Position numbers and translations under genes: made by a program. Below are positions 7,128-11,978 of a stretch of DNA of 11,978 nucleotides, in pieces. The stretch lies in NCBI GenBank assembly GCA_015486895.1, contig WFQT01000120.1:1-11978 (forward strand), read 5' to 3'. Below the pieces are notes generated by a model. That model saw nothing but the letters and a program-made list of their open reading frames with translations. It searched no databases and was not told where the DNA came from. This DNA comes from Anaerolineae bacterium (GTDB lineage: Bacteria; Chloroflexota; Anaerolineae; JAADDB01). Numbering within the stretch: the first letter of the stretch is position 1; every line of letters begins with the position of its first letter.

Positions 7128-7766
7128 TCATTTCGCTTCCACGAACGGCTGCAGCTTTTCCAGCGTTTTGTCGCCAATTCCTTTCACTCGTTTCAAATCT
7201 TCTACCTTGCTGTACGGCCGGCCGGCAATGATGCGCGCTGCCATGGCCGGACCCACCCCTGGCAGCGTTTCTAACTCCACCACCGAGGCGTGGTTGATGT
7301 CGACTTTGCCATCTGACTTTGCCTTCTTGGTGATAGTTGACAAGGGGGTTGTTACTAATGCTACCGGCGAAGGTGGGCAGACTTCGTTGTTGGCGGGGAC
7401 ATGCACTTGCTGGCCGTCCACAAGAGGAGCGGCTAAGTTCAAGTGACGCAGATCGGCGGCTGTAGTGGGGCCACCGGCTGCTTTGATGATGGCATTCACC
7501 CGGCTCCCTGGCGGTAATCGGTACACCGCTGGATAGCGTACTGCCCCACTAACGTAAACGAGGATTGGCCCCGGTGTGGCCGTTGGCGTCATGGTGGGGA
7601 TTGGTGCGGCGGTCGCAATAACTAATGGTGGTGCAGCTTCCGAAGGCCAAAAGGTCTTAGTGCCTATGACCCCCAGCACTCCCCCAAGCAGCAAGCTGAC
7701 GAGAAGAGGCAGAAGAGGCCAACGCTTTGGTGTAAGAGATTTGGTGGGGGGCATGGCGGGGGACAC
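7128..7766 (-). CDS. comEA: ComEA-type DNA-binding protein (SLBB + helix-hairpin-helix)
   Basis: A 212-residue protein with one membrane segment at residues 17-36 and the rest outside. After a Thr/Pro-rich linker (about 50-66) comes an SLBB domain (about 67-124: ILVYVSGAVRYPAVYRLPPGSRV...AAGGPTTAAD...VDGQQVHVP). A second linker follows, then two helix-hairpin-helix motifs at the C-terminus (154-212: INHASVVELETLPGVGPAMAARII and VKGIGDKTLEKL). This is the standard architecture of ComEA in Gram-positive and Chloroflexota-type bacteria, which binds incoming double-stranded DNA during transformation. GTG 7766 is preferred because GAGG (7774-7777 on the + strand) lies seven bases upstream; an ATG at 7754 has no such site. 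It starts 13 bases after the 108-residue gene. No comEC is visible, so a full uptake pathway must lie elsewhere, or this is a stand-alone DNA-binding surface protein. Confidence 0.88.
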   Translation of the reverse strand: MSPAMPPTKSLTPKRWPLLPLLVSLLLGGVLGVIGTKTFWPSEAAPPLVIATAAPIPTMTPTATPGPILVYVSGAVRYPAVYRLPPGSRVNAIIKAAGGPTTAADLRHLNLAAPLVDGQQVHVPANNEVCPPSPVALVTTPLSTITKKAKSDGKVDINHASVVELETLPGVGPAMAARIIAGRPYSKVEDLKRVKGIGDKTLEKLQPFVEAK

Positions 7767-7779
7767 GGTAAAACCTCGC

Positions 7780-8106
7780 TTAGGGCTGCGTTGCTAAATT
7801 GGAAAGATCCTTCAGGATTTCCGGGAGCTCGGAAATACTTTCCATGGTGGTGAAGATGTTGATGATCTCTCTCGCCTCATGTAGGATGCGATAAGTACGC
7901 TTATTCATTTCAGTGCGTTTGCTGTGTGGTAACTGCGTGTCCCGGGTCACTTGCAGGCGCAACCGACCGCCTTTGTCGGCATATAGCTCCCACACACCGG
8001 CCACGTTGCCGCGCCGGGCGGATATCTCATCGCCGATATATACATCCCAACCGGCGTCGGTAAGAGTCTGGCCAATTTCTGACAGGTCGAATTGTGTACT
8101 AGACAT
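7780..8106 (-). CDS. Conserved-looking small protein of unknown function
   Basis: A 108-residue soluble, mixed-charge protein with no signal or membrane segment. Residues 1-58 look strand-rich (GWDVYIGDEISARRGNVAGVWELYADKGGRLRLQVTRD), like a small beta-sheet module. Residues 66-104 are predicted helical (MNKRTYRILHEAREIINIFTTMESISELPEILKDL). I recognise no family. AGGAG six bases before the ATG is a good ribosome binding site. The stop codon is 13 bases before the comEA start, and the comEA Shine-Dalgarno begins just after it, so the two are surely translated from one message. It follows the phospholipase-D-fold gene after an 89-base gap containing a hairpin. Real gene by ribosome site and context; function unknown. 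Confidence 0.75.
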   Translation of the reverse strand: MSSTQFDLSEIGQTLTDAGWDVYIGDEISARRGNVAGVWELYADKGGRLRLQVTRDTQLPHSKRTEMNKRTYRILHEAREIINIFTTMESISELPEILKDLSNLATQP

Positions 8107-8130
8107 GATTTCTCCTGCTATCGGTGCTGG

Positions 8131-8167
8131 GACCTGTGGGGTGGATGTTCAGCCTGCCCTACAGGTC
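8131..8167 (-). promoter_or_regulatory. Intercistronic hairpin
   Basis: GACCTGTGGGG (8131-8141) pairs with CCCTACAGGTC (8157-8167) over 11 positions with one G-T wobble, around a 15-base loop. It sits between the phospholipase-D-fold gene and the 108-residue gene. On the - strand no T-run follows, so it looks more like an mRNA processing, stability or attenuation element, or a remnant of an intergenic repeat, than a full terminator. Confidence 0.5.
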
Positions 8168-8195
8168 TAATTGCTCTCAAGCGGAGTGTTTGCCC

Positions 8196-9527
8196 CTACT
8201 TATTGACGATTTTGATCTGGCTGGCGTGCTTGACGATGATTTCCGGCCAGCCACGATAGATCTTGATGAGCCCGGTTACCTGGATGGTCTTACCGTTGAA
8301 ATACTTGGCTGGCTCCTCTGGGAACTTGCTGTAATCACTGGGGAAAATGACGGCTTTAAAATTAGTGTCCTGATCATTATCGCCCATAAGCCAAGTTACA
8401 GCGTTGCTCTTGTAAATAGACTTGACGGTCAGGCGGATGGGTACATCATCCCGGTAGAGGTATTTCATTGCTTGCCGGTGATCCACGTAGCCCTCCGGCG
8501 GTATCGCTAAGGCGTTCTTGGGGACAGCTTCCTCCCGGCCTTTTTCCCAGTCGGTTAGGAATTGTGCTTGCATCTTCTGAACGATACTCTGATCGTATAC
8601 AGGTATGCCCAGCTCTCGATTGTTGTCCAAAGAGTTACTGGTCAAATTCTCCGAGCCGATAAAGGCCATCTTCCCATCAATGACGAACACTTTGGCATGT
8701 ACGTAAGGCGAATCGATGTAGCGTACCTGGCAACCGGCTTTGCGTAACTGCGCCCGCCCTGGCTCATCGTAATCGTCTTCAATTGGGAAATGAACGCTAG
8801 TCACCAGCCGCACGTCTACTCCGCGTTTACATGCCTGGCTTAGTACAGAAAGAACTTCCGGGTCGGATGAATTTTGCTCTTCCAGCCAGATTGACCGTTT
8901 GGCGTTGCGGAAGTAGACTACAAGGCGTGGCCGGGCGTTATCCGGTGACCAGACCAGGGCGCTGTTGCGCAAGTTCACCCGCTCTCGCGTCCAATCTGCT
9001 TCGTACACACGGGTGATCTCTTTCACCACCGACGGGATATCGGTGCTCAAGATGTACTCGCGGTTGGCGGTCATCATGGAAGTGGTCAGGTTACCGGTCA
9101 TGATGTAAGCGACTTTGTTATCCACGATAATGCTCTTTTCGTGCAAATAGCGGACAAATTTTGGTGACCATTTGACTTTTACCCCGGCGGCCATCATCTC
9201 ATTGCCCACATCAATGTTGCGGGAACTGCCGCCGTACGGATTGTCCTCAATCATCAGGCGGACGGTCACCCCTCGTTGCACCAGGTCCTTCATAGCCTGC
9301 TTGACATCTTTGTCCGTCAGGTTGTAAACGACAATGCGGATATTGTTCTGGGCGCTGTTCAGGGCGTCCAAAACAGGTTGTTTGCCTGCCTCCGGTTCAA
9401 TATAAAGAATGTAGGTGCCCGCCGGTTGTGGCAGTGAGAATTGCGGTGCCGGTTTGAACCAAAAGACAATGACTAACAAAATAAGCACCAGCACGAGGAA
9501 CGGTAACATCCAAGACCAACGCTTCAT
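8196..9527 (-). CDS. Membrane-anchored phospholipase-D-fold protein with OB-like C-terminus (putative nuclease)
   Basis: A 443-residue protein. Residues 5-24 form an N-terminal signal or anchor, so the enzyme acts outside the cytoplasm. Two HKD motifs follow. The first is H129-E-K131...D136 with MTGN in place of GSxN. The second is canonical: H277-A-K279...D284...G291-S292-E-N294. Both catalytic His/Lys pairs are present, so phosphodiesterase activity is expected; the family includes phospholipases, cardiolipin synthases and nucleases. Residues about 360-440 (PIRLTVKSIY...FNGKTIQVTGLIKIYRGWPEIIVKHASQIKIV) match the pattern of a small OB-fold nucleic-acid-binding domain (VTGxIxxYxGxPEIxV). HKD plus OB makes an exported nuclease the best guess. 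It lies between the LOG gene (60 bases upstream) and the 108-residue/comEA pair. The only good Shine-Dalgarno is unusually far from the ATG (13 bases). Confidence 0.85.
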   Translation of the reverse strand: MKRWSWMLPFLVLVLILLVIVFWFKPAPQFSLPQPAGTYILYIEPEAGKQPVLDALNSAQNNIRIVVYNLTDKDVKQAMKDLVQRGVTVRLMIEDNPYGGSSRNIDVGNEMMAAGVKVKWSPKFVRYLHEKSIIVDNKVAYIMTGNLTTSMMTANREYILSTDIPSVVKEITRVYEADWTRERVNLRNSALVWSPDNARPRLVVYFRNAKRSIWLEEQNSSDPEVLSVLSQACKRGVDVRLVTSVHFPIEDDYDEPGRAQLRKAGCQVRYIDSPYVHAKVFVIDGKMAFIGSENLTSNSLDNNRELGIPVYDQSIVQKMQAQFLTDWEKGREEAVPKNALAIPPEGYVDHRQAMKYLYRDDVPIRLTVKSIYKSNAVTWLMGDNDQDTNFKAVIFPSDYSKFPEEPAKYFNGKTIQVTGLIKIYRGWPEIIVKHASQIKIVNK

Positions 9528-9540
9528 TTCTTTAACATTT

Positions 9541-9546
9541 CTCCTT
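9541..9546 (-). promoter_or_regulatory. Ribosome binding site with long spacing (phospholipase-D-fold gene)
   Basis: AAGGAG on the - strand lies 13 bases before the ATG at 9527, longer than the usual 5-10. An out-of-frame ATG at 9538 opens a four-codon frame (MLKK) whose stop overlaps the true ATG as AATGA. No in-frame alternative start lies nearer to the site. Confidence 0.45.
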
Positions 9547-9587
9547 TATCGCGATTGTTAGCGTTGTGTGTGTCCAAGCTTGTTCAC

Positions 9588-10151
9588 TTACAGTCGTTTG
9601 GATTTTGTTGCTAAGTTCAAGGCGATGGACACGACTTCTTCGGGGGTGTATCCGACTTTGATTATTGTTTCCCGGCGTTCATCTAAGTAGTCCCTATGCA
9701 ACAGAGCCGGCAGCCGGTCGGCCCAGCCGCCACTGCCGGCCAAGATGACCACTGGCCGCTGAGCATCGTGGGCGATTGTGACTTCTTGCAAAGTGCCGTT
9801 GCCCCCGCCGATCATAATGACTGCCTGGCTGCTGTGTATCACGACGTAGTTGCGTAAATAGCCGAGGCCGCTGGGTAAAGCGTAGGTCAAGTATGGGTTA
9901 GCTTGGCTTCGGTCCCCCTGTGGCAGGATGCCAATGATGACACCGCTGGCTTCCGCTACGCCCTCTGCCGTTGCTTCCATGACGCCGCCTAAGCCGCCGC
10001 AGACGACAATGGCGTTTGCTTTGGCTAGTAGCCGTCCTACTTCCCGAGCCAGGTGTACTGTTTTCTCAGGCAAAGGCGGGTCGCCGGCGCGCATTCCTTT
10101 GCCGATAACGGCGATGTATGTCCTGGCCTTCGGTAGGGTCAATGCAGCCAT
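9588..10151 (-). CDS. TIGR00725-type LOG/SLOG family protein
   Basis: A 187-residue cytoplasmic Rossmann-like protein of the SLOG superfamily. It opens with YIAVIGKG (residues 12-19) and carries VCGGLGGVMEATAEG (50-64), the nucleotide-binding glycine loop, then LRNYVVIHSSQAVIMIGGGNGTLQEV (99-124). The last block holds the R100-N101 pair and a GGNGTxxE version of the LOG signature PGGxGTxxE. LOG-type relatives remove ribose phosphate from cytokinin nucleotides or AMP-like substrates; TIGR00725 itself has been described in databases as DprA/Smf-related and has no settled function. Length is normal. The ATG lies five bases after the slipin stop with only a weak ribosome site, so translation is probably coupled to slipin. 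The phospholipase-D-fold gene follows after 60 bases. Confidence 0.85.
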   Translation of the reverse strand: MAALTLPKARTYIAVIGKGMRAGDPPLPEKTVHLAREVGRLLAKANAIVVCGGLGGVMEATAEGVAEASGVIIGILPQGDRSQANPYLTYALPSGLGYLRNYVVIHSSQAVIMIGGGNGTLQEVTIAHDAQRPVVILAGSGGWADRLPALLHRDYLDERRETIIKVGYTPEEVVSIALNLATKSKRL

Positions 10152-10156
10152 AAAGT

Positions 10157-10936
10157 TTACTTCTTATTGCCGTGAGTGGTGCCTTCCAGCCATTGTTTCA
10201 TCAGTTCTAACGGTACTGGAAAGATAATGGTAGAATTCTTTTCAGTAGCGATCTCGGTTAGGGTTTGTAGATAACGTAATTGGATGGCTGCCGGTTCCGT
10301 AGCGATGACACTGGCTGCGTCTGCCAGCCGCTGGGATGCCTGGTACTCGCCTTCAGCATGAATGATCTTAGCCCGTTTTTCTCGCTCTGCTTCTGCCTGA
10401 CGGGCCATGGCGCGTTGCATGCTGGCTGGCAATTCGACGTCTTTCACTTCGACGGTGTCTACTTTGATACCCCATGGCTCCGTGGCGTAGTCGATAATTT
10501 CAGCTAATTGCTCGTTGATTTTCTCTCTGTGGGCCAGTAGTTCGTCTAATTCCGACTGTCCTATGACATTACGCAAAGTTGTTTGCGCAATCTGCATGGT
10601 TGCCCAACGGAAGTTTACGACTTTGACTACCGACGCGGCGGGGTCAACGATGCGGAAATAGGCCACGGCGTTCACTTTGACGGTGACGTTGTCTCGCGTG
10701 ATGACTTCCTGTGAGGGGATGTCCAACGTCACGACACGCAAGTCCACTTTGACCATGCGGTCCACGATGGGGATGATAAGGAACAGTCCCGGCCCTTTGG
10801 CACCGATCAACCGTCCTAACCGGAAAATAACGCCTCGCTCGTACTCCTGGACGATTTTAATCGCCGCCGTGAGAATGAATAAGAGGACGATGAGCAAGAA
10901 AAGAGAACTGCTTAACAATCCTGCTAACTCTGCCAT
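10157..10936 (-). CDS. Slipin (SPFH/band 7, stomatin-like protein)
   Basis: A 259-residue membrane protein. Residues 5-28 form the hydrophobic N-terminal anchor. The SPFH/band 7 domain follows (about 29-185: IVQEYERGVIFRLGRLIGAKGPGLFLIIPIVDRMVKVDLR...DIPSQEVITRDNVTVKVNAVAYFRI), then an Ala/Glu-rich coiled-coil (about 175-212: MQRAMARQAEAEREKRAKIIHAEGEYQAS) and the typical end STIIFPVPLELM. These proteins form oligomeric membrane scaffolds that organise microdomains and interact with proteases. Prokaryotic slipins are typically paired with an NfeD/ClpP-class membrane partner. None is adjacent here: the 3' neighbour is the LOG gene (five-base gap) and the 5' flank is noncoding repeat. AAGGAG seven bases before the ATG is a strong ribosome site. 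It is the first gene of the - strand block. Confidence 0.92.
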   Translation of the reverse strand: MAELAGLLSSSLFLLIVLLFILTAAIKIVQEYERGVIFRLGRLIGAKGPGLFLIIPIVDRMVKVDLRVVTLDIPSQEVITRDNVTVKVNAVAYFRIVDPAASVVKVVNFRWATMQIAQTTLRNVIGQSELDELLAHREKINEQLAEIIDYATEPWGIKVDTVEVKDVELPASMQRAMARQAEAEREKRAKIIHAEGEYQASQRLADAASVIATEPAAIQLRYLQTLTEIATEKNSTIIFPVPLELMKQWLEGTTHGNKK

Positions 10937-10962
10937 AGTGGAGCTCCTTCATTATTGTGTTT

Positions 10963-10991
10963 ATTGTGCAAACAGCGCCGTGCTTTGTACA
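10963..10991 (-). promoter_or_regulatory. Possible sigma-70-like promoter for the slipin-led block
   Basis: On the - strand, TGTACA (10991-10986) and CACAAT (10968-10963) are separated by exactly 17 bases, each matching four of six consensus positions. They would start a transcript about 20 bases before the slipin ATG. This is the best candidate between the gene and repeat copy C, but both boxes are weak. Confidence 0.25.
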
Positions 10992-11013
10992 CGATCCTCC
11001 TACTGGACTCTGG

Positions 11014-11150
11014 CGTTTTATTTTAGCCACAGAAAAACACATAACTGCACAGATTTGGGTCGCAAAGCAAGGAAAAGTCTGTGTTAATCCGTGTAATCTA
11101 CGGTAAAGACAATAGGTCAAGCCTAAAACGTCGCTTTTACCAGACTCCAG
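11014..11150 (+). repeat. Dispersed intergenic repeat, copy C
   Basis: A full-length copy, matching 2847-2985 on the opposite strand from end to end and 1-56 at its right end. Its left part (GCCACAGAAAAACACATAAC, then GCACAGATTT) and right part (TCTGTGTTAATCCGTGTAAT) are imperfect inverted complements, so either strand can form a long mismatched hairpin. It lies about 75 bases upstream of the slipin start. Confidence 0.88.
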
Positions 11151-11270
11151 CTCCCTATTGAAACCTTCTCTAACAATTATACCTGAAAAATGGGGGGAGA
11201 GCAATGTATGTGCTTGGCTTGATGTTCCGTGGTTGTAACGAGCAATGTTGTTTGCCAGAGGGCTGCTTTT

Positions 11271-11317
11271 CACTGCTTCGATAATAGCCCCAGAAAGGCG
11301 CAGAGAAACATGGAAGG
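11271..11317 (+). repeat. 47-base direct repeat, copy 1
   Basis: CACTGCTTCGATAATAGCCC and the following bases match 11365-11411 along their whole length with about ten differences by eye. The core has the form GCCxCAGAAAGGCxCAGAxAAxCAxGGAAGG, a CACAGA-rich motif. The start-to-start distance is 94 bases. Confidence 0.75.
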
Positions 11318-11364
11318 GTATAAAAATCTTTTTCGTCGTTATGTGGTGAGTGGAAGCTCATGAC

Positions 11365-11411
11365 GACTGTTCCGAAAATAGCCACAGAAAGGCACAGAAA
11401 AGCACGGAAGG
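11365..11411 (+). repeat. 47-base direct repeat, copy 2
   Basis: GACTGTTCCGAAAATAGCCA and following bases match copy 1 at 11271-11317. Its first part also recurs at 11445-11461 (GACTGCTTCGGAAATAG), where a different hairpin module follows instead of the CACAGA-rich core. Confidence 0.75.
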
Positions 11412-11460
11412 CATTTTCATGCGGTGTGCATGCCCGCTCATGGCGACTGCTTCGGAAATA

Positions 11461-11550
11461 GGACGCTGATGACGCGGATGAACGCTGATTAACGAAGATT
11501 TCTAAAAATTATCTGTGTTGATCTGTAGAATCAGCGTAATCAGCGTTCTT
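11461..11550. repeat. Long imperfect hairpin, module 1
   Basis: The left arm (11461-11501, GGACGCTGATGACGCGGATG and on) and the right arm (11510-11550, ending ATCAGCGTAATCAGCGTTCT) are inverted complements with several mismatches around a short A-rich loop. A GTTTTT run follows on the + strand. The GCTGATTxACG/TCTGTGTTGATCT wording relates it to the motif inside the dispersed repeat. Confidence 0.7.
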
Positions 11551-11627
11551 GTTTTTATCGTTATGTGGTGTGCAAACGATCATGGCAACTGTTTTTGCAT
11601 TGGCTGAGCCAGGATCAAAAAGCCAGC

Positions 11628-11695
11628 CACTGATTGCACAGTTCGCCACGGATTTTTGGTTTATCTAATCTGTGTAATCAGTGGAACCTGTGGTT
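11628..11695. repeat. Long imperfect hairpin, module 2
   Basis: GCCACTGATTGCACAG on the left pairs, with mismatches, with AATCTGTGTAATCAGTGG (11671-11688) on the right. Inner CACGGATT and a second CCTGTGG on the right add to the pairing. It belongs to the same AATCTGTGTAATC motif family as module 1 and copies A-C. Confidence 0.65.
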
Positions 11696-11754
11696 CATTT
11701 CCTGGCACCGTGTACAAGAATTTTAAAAGTCATACCTGTGCGTTGGGCTTGCCT

Positions 11755-11978
11755 TTACACCACCGTTTTCAGTAGATCGTGAGCGATCTTGTTGTGGCGC
11801 CGGATGATGGGCAGGGGGTTAAAGCTGCTGAATTCGCCGTTTTCGATGAGCAGTTGCCCGTTGATGATGGAGAAATCGACTTTTTGGGGGTGGCAAAAGG
11901 TGAGGGCGGCTAACGGATCATGGATGCAACCGCTGTAATCTAAGGTTTCTAGTTTGAAGCCGATGATGTCCGCTGCCA
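11755..11978 (-). CDS. C-terminus of 8-oxoguanine deaminase/amidohydrolase (partial)
   Basis: The last 74 codons of a gene entering from the right edge, stop at 11755-11757. The visible protein reads AADIIGFKLETLDYSGCIHD, then PLAALTFCHPQKVDFSIING, then QLLIENGEF and a final helix with IIRRHNKIAHDLL. This matches the C-terminal end of the cytosine-deaminase-like amidohydrolases annotated as 8-oxoguanine deaminase or hydroxydechloroatrazine-type hydrolases. These ends read ADIIAFxLDDLxYAGxxHDPxAALxFCxPxxVDxSIVNGxxVVxxG, followed by a helix with RHNxxA. Such enzymes convert 8-oxoguanine to urate in purine salvage or breakdown. The metal-binding catalytic core lies outside the window, so substrate cannot be judged here. 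No terminator is obvious after the stop. Confidence 0.75.
   Translation of the reverse strand, partial: AADIIGFKLETLDYSGCIHDPLAALTFCHPQKVDFSIINGQLLIENGEFSSFNPLPIIRRHNKIAHDLLKTVV

Larger units (their letters stand above)
11341..11591 (+). repeat. Three diverged linker repeats
   Basis: A segment of about 30 bases occurs three times: 11341-11369 (ATGTGGTGAGTGG...CTCATGACGACTG), 11419-11449 (ATGCGGTGTGCAT...CTCATGGCGACTG) and 11563-11591 (ATGTGGTGTGCAA...ATCATGGCAACTG). Each links two different inserts, so the region is a mosaic of one recurring linker and several hairpin or CACAGA modules. Confidence 0.65.
10937..11754. other. Gene-free, repeat-rich intergenic region (818 bases)
   Basis: No convincing gene is present. 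The open frames here have no ribosome site, no recognisable protein motif, and run through the repeats. The region holds the slipin leader, dispersed repeat copy C (11014-11150), about 120 bases with nothing recognisable (11151-11270), a pair of 47-base direct repeats, three diverged linker repeats, and two long imperfect hairpins. It separates the slipin-led block from the deaminase gene on the same strand. Confidence 0.8.

Noticed and set aside
8124..8510. 128-codon + strand frame opposite the HKD-OB gene
   Set aside because: Shadow of a conserved gene whose motifs are read on the other strand.
11014..11150. Insertion sequence
   Set aside because: No transposase frame and no clear terminal inverted repeats or target duplications are visible.
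10857..11385. Open frames of 71-138 codons through the repeat-rich region
   Set aside because: They cross repeat elements and the slipin start, have no ribosome site and no protein-like composition.
11271..11700. CRISPR array
   Set aside because: Repeat units are diverged and unevenly spaced, with related rather than unique inserts; no cas gene is present.

Overview
The window is a stretch of bacterial chromosome with mid-range GC. The gene set suggests a Chloroflexota bacterium of the Anaerolineae type: a GT39-like membrane glycosyltransferase carrying PA14 domains, an SLBB-type ComEA, a slipin, a DUF4213/DUF364 protein, and intergenic hairpin repeats of the 'AATCYGTGTAATCT' kind. This placement is inference from gene style only. 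No rRNA, tRNA, CRISPR array, insertion sequence or phage gene was seen.

Layout. Positions 1-7081 are read on the + strand. After the tail of an intergenic repeat (1-56) come a YghO-like GNAT-superfamily protein (128-1360), a membrane-anchored protein of unknown function (1462-2082), and a DUF4213/DUF364 'putative heavy-metal chelation' protein (2085-2843) that is almost certainly co-translated with it. A 253-base gap holds a second, inverted copy of the repeat and a structured leader. It is followed by an AcuC/histone-deacetylase-like protein (3097-4164) and a 945-residue glycosyltransferase with two C-terminal PA14 domains (4244-7081).

Positions 7128-10936 are a closely packed block of five genes on the - strand. 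In transcription order they are a slipin (SPFH/band 7), a TIGR00725-type LOG/SLOG protein, a membrane-anchored phospholipase-D-fold protein with a C-terminal OB-like domain, a 108-residue unknown protein, and ComEA (SLBB plus helix-hairpin-helix). It meets the + strand block tail to tail at 7082-7127. The last three genes, perhaps with the LOG protein, could form a surface DNA-handling or uptake group. That is a hypothesis, since only ComEA has a known DNA-uptake role.

Positions 10937-11754 contain no convincing gene. They hold a third copy of the dispersed repeat, a direct repeat with a period of about 94 bases, three diverged copies of a linker sequence, and two long imperfect hairpins. The window ends inside the C-terminal part of an 8-oxoguanine deaminase/amidohydrolase gene on the - strand.

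The most unusual signals are the three-copy dispersed repeat (about 140 bases), the mosaic repeat array before the deaminase gene, the HDAC-like protein with Phe where the catalytic Tyr is expected, and the HKD-OB/ComEA neighbourhood.
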